Below are positions 1-9,149 of a DNA stretch of 64,000 bases, piece after piece. The notes below the pieces were generated by a model. The model worked only from the letters and a program-made list of their open reading frames with translations. It was not told the DNA's origin and made no database searches. Location: assembly GCF_001402915.1 (NCBI RefSeq), contig NZ_CP012945.1:682001-746000 (forward strand), read 5' to 3'. How positions within the stretch are numbered: position 1 is the stretch's first letter; each line of letters opens with the position of its first letter. The stretch is from Devosia sp. A16 (GTDB lineage Bacteria; Pseudomonadota; Alphaproteobacteria; Rhizobiales; Devosiaceae). Made by a program: the position numbers and the translations under genes.

Positions 1-258
1 AAGCGAGCGTCTACGACCTGTTCGAGCACCCCATCCACCCCTATACGCTGGGGCTGATGGGGGCGATCCCGCGTCCTGTCGCCGGCCGGCCGGCCACCGA
101 GCGGCTGGTCGACATCGCCGGCACCGTTCCGCCGCCCTGGGACCTGCCCAAGGGCTGCGCCTTCGCCCCGCGCTGCCCGCGCGCCTCGGCCCGCTGCCGC
201 GAGGAACGGCCACCCCTCGAAGAAAAGCGGCCCGGCCACTTCGCCGCCTGCTGGGAGC

Positions 259-272
<14 letters not shown>
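1..272 (+). CDS. Peptide ABC transporter ATP-binding protein (DppD/OppD type), C-terminal fragment
   Basis: The frame is open from base 3 and the start lies before the window; 89 residues are visible. The visible part is the C-terminal oligopeptide/dipeptide-specific region: an HPIHPYTLGL segment, a short Pro-rich stretch and a Cys-containing tail (GCAFAPRCP, then a Cys before the stop) typical of OppD/DppD ATPases. Such subunits power import of peptides or related solutes together with a second ATPase, and that partner follows directly with a 14-bp overlap, so the two are one operon. The nucleotide-binding core is outside the window, so substrate and full length cannot be judged. Confidence 0.9.
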
Positions 273-1233
<961 letters not shown>

Positions 1234-1253
1234 GCATCCACCGGCGGTGCAGT

Positions 1254-1393
1254 GATCCTCCCCCGCGTGGCGGGGGAGGGGGACCGCCGTAGGCGGTGGA
1301 GGGGGCGGCGGCAAGCGCAGTGTGCGTGGTCGCCCCCTCCACCAGCTTCGCTGGTCCCCCTCCCCCGTTCCACGGGGGAGGATCACCGAGAGT
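1254..1393. repeat. Intergenic palindromic repeat, family A copy 1
   Basis: This G+C-rich element fills most of the gap between the ABC ATPase gene and the amidohydrolase gene. It is an imperfect long inverted repeat: a left arm starting GATCCTCCCCCGCG, a central variable section, and a right arm ending GGGGGAGGATC, with inner arms built on GGTGGAGGGGGCGG and CCCCCTCCACCAGC. Closely similar copies occur at 29501, 37620 and 57041. It contains no convincing gene. Confidence 0.85.
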
Positions 1394-1425
1394 CCCTGCC
1401 CGACCCCAGATAGAAAGCCCACCCC

Positions 1426-2658
1426 ATGCCCACCACCACCCTCTTCACCAATGGCCGCGTGCTCGATCCCGCCCAGGGCGTGCTGCGCGATGGGCTGGCC
1501 GTGCTGGTGCGCGATGGCCGCATCGCCGAAGTCGGCGCCGGCATCGCCGCCCCCGCCGATGCGCGTGTCATCGATCTCGGCGGCCGCACCCTGATGCCGG
1601 GGCTGATCGACTGCCACATGCATGTGGTGGCCGAAACTCTCGACCTCTGGGCCAATATGATCGCCCCCTCCTCGCTCGCGGGCCTCCGCGCCGCGCGCGT
1701 CATGGAAGAGACGCTGCAGCGCGGCTTCACCACCATCCGCGACCTCGGCGGCGCCGATCACGGCCTCGTTCGCGGCGTCGAGGAAGGGCTGATCGACGGG
1801 CCGCGCATCGTCATCTGCGGCAAGGGCCTCACCACCACGGGCGGCCACGCCGACCTCAGGAAGCGCACCGATGACCGTCCGGGCATGATGTCGGATCGGC
1901 TGGGCTCGATGGGCTATATCGCCGATGGCGTCGATGCGGTGCGCACCGCCTGCCGCACCATGATCAAGGAGGGCGCCAAGTTCATCAAGGTGATGGCCAA
2001 TGGCGGCGTCTCCTCGCCCAACGATCCGATCCACTCGATCCAGTACTCACGCGAGGAAATCCTCGCCATGGTGGAGGAAGCCGAGAATGCCGGACTCTAC
2101 GTCTCGGCCCATGTCTATACCGACGCCGCCATCCGCCGCTGCGTCGAGCTCGGCGTCCATTCGCTCGAGCACTGCAACCTGATCAGCGCCGAAACGGCGA
2201 AGCTCGCCGCCGAGAAGGGCTGCATCGCCGTCCCCACCCTCGTCGCCTATGACGCACTGTGGCTCGAAGGCAAGGCGCTCGGCCTCGGCCCGGCCGAGTT
2301 CGAAAAGATCGACGTGGTGCGCTCGGGCGGGCTCAAGTCGCTCGAGATCATGCGCGACGCGGGCCTCCCCATGGCCTTCGGCTCCGACCTGCTGGGCGGC
2401 CTGAGGAAGTATCACTGCATGGAGTTCGAACTGCTCGTCAAGGTGCTGACCCCGGCCGAAATCATCCGCTCGGCCACCACGGTCGGCGCCGAGCTCTGCC
2501 GCATGTCGGGCCAGATCGGCACCATCGCCGCCGGCGCCCATGCCGACCTGATCGTCGTCGACGGCGACCCGCTGGCCGATATCACGCTGCTGCAGGACGA
2601 CGGCGCGCATATGCCGCTGATCATGCGCGGCGGTCAGGTGTTCAAGGACCGGGTGTAG
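1426..2658 (+). CDS. Metal-dependent amidohydrolase (imidazolonepropionase/prolidase-like)
   Basis: 410 residues of the amidohydrolase superfamily. The metal-binding set is visible: HMH at 64-66 after the PGLIDCH turn, Lys188 in KFIKVMANGG (the position of the carboxylated bridging lysine), His229, His249 and Asp321 in FGSD. The N-terminal and C-terminal beta-sandwich strands (GRVLDP..., ADLIVVDGDPL) are present, so the protein looks complete and catalytically intact. Relatives hydrolyse amides in cyclic or N-acyl compounds, including Xaa-Pro dipeptides. It sits downstream of a peptide-type ABC importer, so it may process an imported amide; the substrate cannot be read from sequence. Confidence 0.9.
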   Translation: MPTTTLFTNGRVLDPAQGVLRDGLAVLVRDGRIAEVGAGIAAPADARVIDLGGRTLMPGLIDCHMHVVAETLDLWANMIAPSSLAGLRAARVMEETLQRGFTTIRDLGGADHGLVRGVEEGLIDGPRIVICGKGLTTTGGHADLRKRTDDRPGMMSDRLGSMGYIADGVDAVRTACRTMIKEGAKFIKVMANGGVSSPNDPIHSIQYSREEILAMVEEAENAGLYVSAHVYTDAAIRRCVELGVHSLEHCNLISAETAKLAAEKGCIAVPTLVAYDALWLEGKALGLGPAEFEKIDVVRSGGLKSLEIMRDAGLPMAFGSDLLGGLRKYHCMEFELLVKVLTPAEIIRSATTVGAELCRMSGQIGTIAAGAHADLIVVDGDPLADITLLQDDGAHMPLIMRGGQVFKDRV

Positions 2659-2724
2659 CAGCAGACAGCCCGGTCGAGCGCGCGCGAAGCGCGGAAGCTC
2701 GCCCCCCGCGGCTCTCGCTCTGGG

Positions 2725-3636
2725 CTAGAGGTGGAAATCGCCTGAGGATTCCGGCTGGTACAGCAACTTGCCGATCAGCAGGTGTCGCGTGCGGTCGGCA
2801 ACCACGCAATCGACGGCGTCGCCTTGCCGATAGCCCAGGATCGCGGCGCCGAGGTCGGACAGCACCGACAGTTTGCCGGCCCGCTCGTCGGCGTCCTCAG
2901 GATAGACGAGGGACACTTTCAGGTCCTCGTCGTCCAGCCGCAACGCGAACCTCGAGTTCATCGTCACGACATCCTCGGGAACGCTTTGGGCCGCGACGAC
3001 GATGGCGCGTTCGATCTCGTGTTCGAGTTCGACGATGGCCGGCCCCTGTTCGAACGCGACCAGTTCCTCGAGCCGCGGTTGGTCGAGGTCGGTGATGTAG
3101 ATCTCGCCGGCCTCCGCCATGACGCCCTCGCGCAGCAGCCGCCGATACCGGCCGGCGGTCATTGCCAGCGAGATGAGCGTCGCCGTCTCGCTCATGCCGA
3201 GAAAACCGCAGCGCCCGAAGGCCCTGAGCGAACGCCTATTGTCGGGGTGGATCCTGGCGATCACCGTAGCGGCGCGCATTTCGAGGAACGCCAGTTTCAG
3301 ACCCTCGCGGATGGCGCTGGAGCCGATGCGTCGGCCCCAGTTGTCGTGATCTCCGACGATCAGGACCATTTCACAGTCGCGCCCCGTCATGACCAGGCGG
3401 ACGAAGCCGACAGGCCTGTCGTCGCGGTCATGGACCATGAAGAAGCGGCCGCCCTGATTGAACAGATGCGTCAGGATCGGCAACTGCGTGCGATCGATCG
3501 CCTCGGCGATGAACCGCGACACATTGCGGGAATCGCTGAGGTAGCGGGTGACCCGTTCATCCTCCAGCCAGTCCATCAGGACCAGCGCATGGGGCCGGGT
3601 GATCTCCGGACGCAACGAAACGAAAGGCCTCTCCAT
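2725..3636 (-). CDS. GNAT acetyltransferase-Rnk (GreA/GreB C-terminal type) fusion protein
   Basis: 303 residues from ATG 3636 (a GTG three codons upstream is possible). Residues 1-165 look like a GNAT acyltransferase: an acyl-CoA loop WGRRIGSS near 100 and the HPDNRRSLRAFGRCGF helix-strand typical of this fold. After a short linker an internal Met173 opens a domain resembling regulator of nucleoside diphosphate kinase (Rnk): EIYITDLDQPRLEEL, then VPEDVVTMNSR, LVYPEDAD and VLSDLGAAILGYRQGD. Rnk-like domains resemble GreA/GreB C-termini and bind RNA polymerase in known cases. The two halves are in one uninterrupted frame. What the acetyltransferase modifies is unknown. Normally these are separate proteins. 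Confidence 0.8.
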   Translation of the reverse strand: MERPFVSLRPEITRPHALVLMDWLEDERVTRYLSDSRNVSRFIAEAIDRTQLPILTHLFNQGGRFFMVHDRDDRPVGFVRLVMTGRDCEMVLIVGDHDNWGRRIGSSAIREGLKLAFLEMRAATVIARIHPDNRRSLRAFGRCGFLGMSETATLISLAMTAGRYRRLLREGVMAEAGEIYITDLDQPRLEELVAFEQGPAIVELEHEIERAIVVAAQSVPEDVVTMNSRFALRLDDEDLKVSLVYPEDADERAGKLSVLSDLGAAILGYRQGDAVDCVVADRTRHLLIGKLLYQPESSGDFHL

Positions 3637-3785
3637 CCTCGCCACCTCGGTCGCAAGATTGAAAGCCTGTCACAGTCGCCGCCGTGATGGTTCTTTCGCT
3701 GAAATTGAACGCCGGAGTTTAGCAGCGATCCCGCCGGGAAGGCCAGACCCCGGCCTGACGCCGTTTGCCGCAAGGCCGGCGATGC

Positions 3786-4172
3786 CTATCGAATCTCCTC
3801 GGCGATTTCCCACACATTGCCGGAGGGATCGGCGAACGCCGCGGTGCGGCGCCCCCAGGGGCGGTCGATCGGCCCGTTGAGAAAGGCGATGCCCTTCGCC
3901 GTCAGTTCGGCATGGGCGGCGCGGCAATCCTCGACCTTCACGGTGAACATCACCCGCGGGCCATCGGTGCGGGCTCCCACCTGCCGCGGCGTGACCAGCT
4001 CGGGGGCATCCGAGATGCGCAGCAGGTTGACGGCCATGCCGGCAAACTGCAGCACCGCGCCGGCCTCGTCCTCGAACAGCACCTGAGGGGCGAACACCTC
4101 CTCATAGAACCTTCTCGTCTGCTCCAGGTCATCGACGAAAAGCGTCACAACCTCGATCGCGCTCGGCAACAT
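3786..4172 (-). CDS. VOC family protein (glyoxalase/bleomycin-resistance fold)
   Basis: 128 residues, the usual length of a single vicinal-oxygen-chelate protein. It opens with a beta strand and VDDLEQTRRFYEEVF, the hallmark helix of VOC modules, and ends with DPSGNVWEIAEEI, which carries the C-terminal metal-ligand Glu position. The middle has VMFTVKVEDCRAAHAEL, the start of the second beta-alpha-beta-beta-beta unit. Enzymes of this fold include glyoxalases, dioxygenases and antibiotic-binding proteins, so the reaction cannot be assigned. It stands alone between the GNAT-Rnk gene and the surface-glycan locus, on the same strand as both. Confidence 0.85.
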   Translation of the reverse strand: MLPSAIEVVTLFVDDLEQTRRFYEEVFAPQVLFEDEAGAVLQFAGMAVNLLRISDAPELVTPRQVGARTDGPRVMFTVKVEDCRAAHAELTAKGIAFLNGPIDRPWGRRTAAFADPSGNVWEIAEEIR

Positions 4173-4243
4173 CGCTCGTTCTCCAGTCGAACCACTATGA
4201 GGGTAGTCGATCCGCCCCGCGTCTTTTCGACATTCCTGTCGGG

Positions 4244-5389
4244 CTAGCGGGCCGATATCGCCTCGACCAGCGCCTCGTAGCCCGCTGCCGTCCGATCATT
4301 GTTGTAGAGGGCGGCGATGGCCTCGCGCGGGCGGACGTAGCGGGCCTTCGATCCGATCACCTTGAGGATCGCCTCGGCCAGGGCGGCGCTGTCGCCGATC
4401 GGCACGACCTCACCCATGCCGGTGGTGAGCACCGGCTGGCGCACGCCGGGCAAGGCGCTGGCGATCGACGGCGTGCCGCTCAGCATCGCCTCGATCTGCA
4501 CCAGCCCGAAGGCCTCCGTGGAGTTGAGGCTGGGCACCACCACCACCGAGCAGTTGGGATAGAAGGCGGCGAGTTCGCGTTGCGTGAGATTGCCGGCAAA
4601 CGTCCAGCGGTCGCCCAGCCGTTCGATATGCGGCGCCAGCCGCCTGGCATAGGCCTCCTCGCCGAGCACGTTCCGGTGGGGACCGGCGAAGATCACCCGG
4701 GCGTCGGGATGCGCCGCCAGCACCCGCGGCAGCGCCTCGAGCAGGACTTCGACGCCTTTTTCGGCGGCCAGCCGCGCCACCATGCCGATGATCGGTCCGC
4801 GGATGTTCCAGCGCTGCGCAAAAGCCGCGACCTCATCGGGGGAAGCTACGGGCATGTCGACCGGCGGCGGAATGATCGTCAGCTTGGCGGCATGCCGCCG
4901 GAGGTAGCGCGAGTGATCCGCATAATCCTGCGTATAGGTGACGAGCCGCGTCGCAAGCCGCGCCCCGATCTCGTTCGAGAGGTTCACCGCCGCCTCGGCC
5001 GCGACGTTCAAGGCGCCGGGCGGCAGCCGGACGTCGCAATGGTAGGTCAGCACCACCGGCCGCCCCTTGAGCCGGGCCTGCAGCGCCAGCCGGGGCGTGT
5101 CGAGCTGCGGCAGGTGCAGGTTCACCACGTCGTGGCGCGCCAGCAGATCCGATGCCAGCCGCCCCAGGGTCGGCATGATGACCCCTTTGCTGAGCCGCGC
5201 GCTCACCGGCGCCCGCACCACGTCCACGCCGTCCATCGTCTCGCGCAAGGCCAGCGTGGCCTCGTGCTGCGAAGCAAGCACGGTGACCTGGTGTCCGCGG
5301 CCGACCAGCGTGCGGGCGAGGCGCTCGGCGTAGATGGTCAGCCCGCTCGTATAGGGGCGATAGTAGGTGAGCCCGATCAGCAGCCTCAC
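4244..5389 (-). CDS. Glycosyltransferase family 4
   Basis: 381 residues from a GTG whose GTGA overlaps the stop of the upstream epimerase gene by 4 bp; a longer reading from 5434 is open but would overlap that gene by 49 bp and adds a non-conserved leader. The GT-B fold is recognisable: an N-terminal LLIGLTYYRPYTSGLTIYAERLA, a donor-site segment MVARLAAEKGVEVLLEAL, and the EX7E nucleotide-sugar motif in STEAFGLVQIEAML. Such enzymes transfer a sugar from a nucleotide donor to a lipid-linked or glycan acceptor at the cytoplasmic face of the membrane. Coupling to the epimerase suggests a role in one surface glycan; the sugar is unknown. Confidence 0.92.
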   Translation of the reverse strand: MRLLIGLTYYRPYTSGLTIYAERLARTLVGRGHQVTVLASQHEATLALRETMDGVDVVRAPVSARLSKGVIMPTLGRLASDLLARHDVVNLHLPQLDTPRLALQARLKGRPVVLTYHCDVRLPPGALNVAAEAAVNLSNEIGARLATRLVTYTQDYADHSRYLRRHAAKLTIIPPPVDMPVASPDEVAAFAQRWNIRGPIIGMVARLAAEKGVEVLLEALPRVLAAHPDARVIFAGPHRNVLGEEAYARRLAPHIERLGDRWTFAGNLTQRELAAFYPNCSVVVVPSLNSTEAFGLVQIEAMLSGTPSIASALPGVRQPVLTTGMGEVVPIGDSAALAEAILKVIGSKARYVRPREAIAALYNNDRTAAGYEALVEAISAR

Positions 5390-6411
5390 CGCTCGGCCTC
5401 GAACAGCACCCGGTGCTCGGCTACCCAGTCCCACAACAGGGCGATGCCCTGGCTGACGTCGCGCCGCGGCTGCCAGCCGAGCTGGCGCGCCGCCTTGCCG
5501 GTATCCATCACGCAGACCAGTTGGTCGCCGGCGCGGGCGGCGCTGAACCGCACATCGAGGGCATGGCCGGCGAGCCGCTCGAGCTCGGGGCCGACCTCGC
5601 GCCAGATCGACCGCGCGTTGCCCGGCCCACCCCCGATATTGAACACCTGGCCCTGCACGGCCTCGATGCGATCGACCGCCAGCCGGTAGGCGCCGATCAG
5701 GTCCTCGACATGCAGCATGTCGCGCACCTGCTTGCCATCGCCATAGATCGAGATCGGCCGGCCTAGTTGCGCGGCGATGACGAAATGCGCCAGCCAGCCC
5801 TGGTCTTCCACGCCGAACTGTCGCGGCCCGTAGATGCAGGATTGGCGCATCACCACCGTTCTGAGGCCATAGATCCGGGCATAATCGCGCACATACTGGT
5901 CGGCCGCCCCCTTCGAGCAGCCGTAGGGCGAATGGAAATCCAGCGGCTGTTCCTCGGCGATCCCCTCGATGTCGCGATAGTGGTAGCGCGTCGCGGTCTC
6001 GGCGATTGGCGTCTCGTCCATCGCCCCATAGACCTTGTTGGTCGAGGCGAACAGCACGATCGGCGGCCTCGCTGCGCTGCGCGCCGCTTCGAGCACGTTC
6101 AGCGTGCCCAGCGCGTTGATCTCGAAATCCTCGCGCGGCGCGACGATAGAGGTGGTGACGGCGACCTGCCCGGCCAGATGCACCACGACATCGGCATCGC
6201 GCACCGGTGCAACGAGCGCGGCGGCATCGCGGATGTCGCCGGTGACCACTATTGCCCGTTCACCGTAGCGGCCCTGCAGCCAGGCGAGGTTGTGGCGGCT
6301 GCCGGGGCGGGACAGGTTGTCGAAAATGGTGACGTCCTCGCCGTCCGCCAGCAAGGCATCGGCCAGGTTGCTGCCGATGAAGCCGGCTCCACCGGTGATC
6401 AGAAAACGCAT
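5386..6411 (-). CDS. NAD-dependent nucleotide-sugar epimerase (CDP-paratose 2-epimerase-like)
   Basis: 341-residue extended short-chain dehydrogenase. The NAD-binding GGAGFIG is at 7-13 and the catalytic Tyr163/Lys167 pair lies in SPYGCSKGAADQYVRDY. NKVYG, RQSCIYGPRQFG and EDQGWLAHF strongly recall CDP-tyvelose/CDP-paratose 2-epimerases (RfbE-like) rather than GalE. It would act in the cytoplasm on a nucleotide-linked sugar for surface polysaccharide. GAGG sits 8 bases before the ATG. The following glycosyltransferase gene overlaps it by 4 bp, implying coupled translation. The exact sugar is uncertain, because no CDP-hexose dehydratase or cytidylyltransferase gene is in the window. Confidence 0.88.
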   Translation of the reverse strand: MRFLITGGAGFIGSNLADALLADGEDVTIFDNLSRPGSRHNLAWLQGRYGERAIVVTGDIRDAAALVAPVRDADVVVHLAGQVAVTTSIVAPREDFEINALGTLNVLEAARSAARPPIVLFASTNKVYGAMDETPIAETATRYHYRDIEGIAEEQPLDFHSPYGCSKGAADQYVRDYARIYGLRTVVMRQSCIYGPRQFGVEDQGWLAHFVIAAQLGRPISIYGDGKQVRDMLHVEDLIGAYRLAVDRIEAVQGQVFNIGGGPGNARSIWREVGPELERLAGHALDVRFSAARAGDQLVCVMDTGKAARQLGWQPRRDVSQGIALLWDWVAEHRVLFEAER

Positions 6412-6454
6412 GCATCAACCTCGACGCGACAAGCCGGCGGCTCGCCCGATCCCG

Positions 6455-7219
6455 TCATCGCAGAAAAACGAAGTTGCTGCGATAGCTGTTCAAGCGGCCG
6501 AAGCGACCGGGCGAGCGCGTGAGCATCGCCGCCGCCTGTTCGGGCCCGCCCGGCTGCAGCCGGCCCGCCTCGTAGACGAAGCAGCCGAACCCCTGGCCGG
6601 CGAGCAGCGAGAATATCCCGGCATAGTCGGGGTTCAGGCGCGCTTCGATTTCGATGATCAGCAGCGCAGGGCGATCGGCGAGCAGCCGCGGCATGCCCTC
6701 CAGCACGGCCTGCTCGGCCCCCTCCACATCGATCTTGGCGACGATGGCCCCGGGGCGGCCCATCAATCCGAGCCGTTCGCAGATGCCGTCGACGGTTTCC
6801 ACCCGACAGGCCTGCTGCCAGCCCTTACCATCGGCCGCGGCGCCGAGCCGGGCCAGCGGCCGACGCCAGCCGCCCGCCCCGGCATCGACCAGCAGCGCCG
6901 TCCCGGCGGCGCGGCCCGCCGCCGCCTCGACCACCTGCGCGCTCGCGCCGAAACTGCGCCGCAGGTACTCGGCCTGTTCGTGGTTGGGTTCGACCAGCAC
7001 CACCTCGTCGCAGTGCCGCATGAGCTTGCGCCCGTAAGGGCCTGTACCGGCTCCGATATCGATGCCGAGAGCGGCGCGATCCGGCCAATGCGGCATCACG
7101 CGGCGCACCGCGCGCGGCAGCCCGGCGACCAGTTCGAGCTCGGCCTCGTGAGCGTGGTAGGCCAGCGTGAACAGGTGGTGGTGCAGCCGGGCCAGCCCGG
7201 TGAACTCGAGCAGCTTCAT
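6455..7219 (-). CDS. FkbM family methyltransferase
   Basis: 254 residues from ATG 7219 (MKLLEFTGLARL); an upstream start at 7291 is open but its leader looks non-conserved and would run further into the divergent gene region. The SAM-binding motif I is GIDIGAGTGPYGRKLM and the acidic strand after it is VVLVEPN. The FkbM-type segment AIVAKIDVEGAEQAVLEGM, with the DVEG motif, is clear. Family members O-methylate sugars or polyketides; in a glycan locus a sugar methyl ether is likely. It lies 43 bp upstream of the epimerase gene and probably belongs to the same minus-strand operon. Confidence 0.85.
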   Translation of the reverse strand: MKLLEFTGLARLHHHLFTLAYHAHEAELELVAGLPRAVRRVMPHWPDRAALGIDIGAGTGPYGRKLMRHCDEVVLVEPNHEQAEYLRRSFGASAQVVEAAAGRAAGTALLVDAGAGGWRRPLARLGAAADGKGWQQACRVETVDGICERLGLMGRPGAIVAKIDVEGAEQAVLEGMPRLLADRPALLIIEIEARLNPDYAGIFSLLAGQGFGCFVYEAGRLQPGGPEQAAAMLTRSPGRFGRLNSYRSNFVFLR

Positions 7220-7343
7220 CGCCTCCCCGCTTGGCGCGCCATTCGCCATACCTTTCCCGAGCGGCGCAGCGAAGACAACCCGGCTGGACAAATTCCTCGC
7301 GGGCCTGTCTGCTCGGCGCCAATCCCGGCCGGCTCATCCCGCA

Positions 7344-9149
7344 TTGTCCTCGCAATCCGCCCGCACCGCAGAGCCCATCGTCGCGCCGCGCCGGCAGCCG
7401 CGCCGGCTGCTCGTGGCGCTCGCCTGCCTGCTGATCGTGATGCTGGGCGCCTCGATGCGGCTGTCGGGCAGCGACTGGGATCGAGGCTCGAACCTGCATC
7501 CCGACGAGCGTCACCTGATGTTCGTGATCACCGACACCATGCGCGACTGGCAGGCCCTCCCGCCCGACGGCATGTCGCCCTACAGCCTGTGGTTCGCCAC
7601 CGGCAAGTCGCCGCTCGATCCGCGCCGCAACGGCCAGATCTATGTTTACGGCGAGTTTCCGCATCTCGTGACGGCCCTCGTTGCGCGCCTCACCGGCACC
7701 GACGGCTGGCCGCCCATCCTCAGGCTGGGGCGGACGCTTGGGGCGATCGTCGATGCCTACACCATCCTCGCGGTCTTCCTGCTCTCGATGCAGGTGCTGC
7801 GCAGCGGCGGCGCGGCGCTTGCCGCCGCCGCGTTCTACGCCTTCTGTCCGCTGGCGCTGCAGCTGTCCAATTTCTTTGCCGTCGACATCTGGCTCACCGG
7901 CGCCGCCGCCTGGTGCACGCTCGCCGCCACCATCGGGCTTGGCGCCCGGACGCGGCGCGCCGCGCTCGCCTGGTTCGTGCTCGCCGGCGCGCTTGCCGGC
8001 CTGGCGCTCGCCTGCAAGCTCCCCGGCGTGCTGCTGGGTGGCGTGGTGGGTGGCGCCGCGCTGCTGCGCTTCTGGCGGGATGGCCGCGAGCGCAGCATGA
8101 AATGGCTGGTGCTGTGCGCGGTGTCCTCGCTGGCCGCGGCCATGCTGGCGCTGCGGCTTGCCGCGCCGTTCACCTTCCTGGGCCCCGGGTTTTTCGGCTT
8201 CGACATCACGCCGGCGGTGATCGCCGGCTATGTGGAGATGTCGCGCCTGGTGCTCGATTTCGGCTTTCCGCCGAACTGGCAGTGGATGACCGGTTACGGC
8301 CCGCTCAATGCGCTCGTGGACATGGCCGTATGGGGCCTGGGGCCCATCATCGGCTTGGCGCTGGTCCTGGGCGCCTTCGTCGTGGCCCGCCGCCGCGCGC
8401 TTTGGGCCGCGGCGGCGCCCCTGCTCGTGCTGATCGTCCCCTTCTCGGCCTACTGGCTGGCGGGCGCCGCGCCGGCGCTTCGCTATGCGGCGCCCATCCT
8501 GCCGGCGCTTTGCGTGCTGGCGGCCGGCGGCGCACTTGTCACGCCCCGCGGCGTGTCGCTGCTGGCGGGGATCGGCGCCTTCGTCTGGGGCACCGGCATG
8601 GTCGGCCTGCATGGCGGGCTCCATAGCCGCATCGCCGCCTCAGAGTGGATGTGGCAGAATCTGCCGGCGGGCACCGTGGTCGCCAACGAGTCGTCCTGGG
8701 ATGACGGCCTGCCGAGCGCCGTCCGCGTCAATGCCCGCGGCGACCTGCTGTACGGCGATGTCGGTGGTCACTTCACCTCGGTGGCGCTCGCCATCGACCT
8801 GCCGGACAACGCCGAAAAAGCCCACACCATCGCCACGCGACTGGCCGGGGCTGACGTGCTTGCCATCTCGAGCGAACGGATGCGCAAGCCAATCCTGGCG
8901 CTGGGCAGCCGCTTCCCCATGACCACCCGATATTACCGCATGCTCGAGAGCGGCGAGCTCTGCTTTGCGCTCATCTACCAGAACAAGCCCGGCTACACCG
9001 TGCTCGGCCAGCGCTTCGACGACAGCTGGGCCCAGGAGCCGTGGAGCATCTACGACCACCCGCAGGTCGAGATTTACCGCAAGCTCGATTGCTACGACGC
9101 CGGCAAGGTCGAGGAGGCGCTGCTTCAGGCCTTGCCCAAGGGATCGTGA
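7344..9149 (+). CDS. GT-C fold membrane glycosyltransferase (PMT/ArnT-like) no. 1
   Basis: A polytopic membrane protein of about 600 residues. The start is uncertain: the only in-frame ATG (7167) would extend it far into the divergent methyltransferase gene, so TTG 7344 or GTG 7413 is more likely. A basic N-terminus precedes TM1 (LLVALACLLIVMLG). The first periplasmic loop carries SDWDRG followed by HPDERH, the acidic motif typical of lipid-phosphate-sugar-dependent GT-C enzymes. Many Ala/Leu membrane helices follow, then a soluble C-terminal region ending in YDHPQVEIYRKLDCY. The same DWD...PDE motif occurs in the gene at 16961. It would move a sugar from a polyprenyl-phosphate carrier to an acceptor in the periplasm. 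It overlaps the convergent glf gene by 25 bp. Confidence 0.82.
   Translation: MSSQSARTAEPIVAPRRQPRRLLVALACLLIVMLGASMRLSGSDWDRGSNLHPDERHLMFVITDTMRDWQALPPDGMSPYSLWFATGKSPLDPRRNGQIYVYGEFPHLVTALVARLTGTDGWPPILRLGRTLGAIVDAYTILAVFLLSMQVLRSGGAALAAAAFYAFCPLALQLSNFFAVDIWLTGAAAWCTLAATIGLGARTRRAALAWFVLAGALAGLALACKLPGVLLGGVVGGAALLRFWRDGRERSMKWLVLCAVSSLAAAMLALRLAAPFTFLGPGFFGFDITPAVIAGYVEMSRLVLDFGFPPNWQWMTGYGPLNALVDMAVWGLGPIIGLALVLGAFVVARRRALWAAAAPLLVLIVPFSAYWLAGAAPALRYAAPILPALCVLAAGGALVTPRGVSLLAGIGAFVWGTGMVGLHGGLHSRIAASEWMWQNLPAGTVVANESSWDDGLPSAVRVNARGDLLYGDVGGHFTSVALAIDLPDNAEKAHTIATRLAGADVLAISSERMRKPILALGSRFPMTTRYYRMLESGELCFALIYQNKPGYTVLGQRFDDSWAQEPWSIYDHPQVEIYRKLDCYDAGKVEEALLQALPKGS

Noticed and set aside
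7167-7343. Upstream ATG at 7167 as start of the first GT-C gene
   Set aside because: This would overlap the divergent FkbM gene by more than 50 bp and gives a leader without hydrophobic or conserved features.
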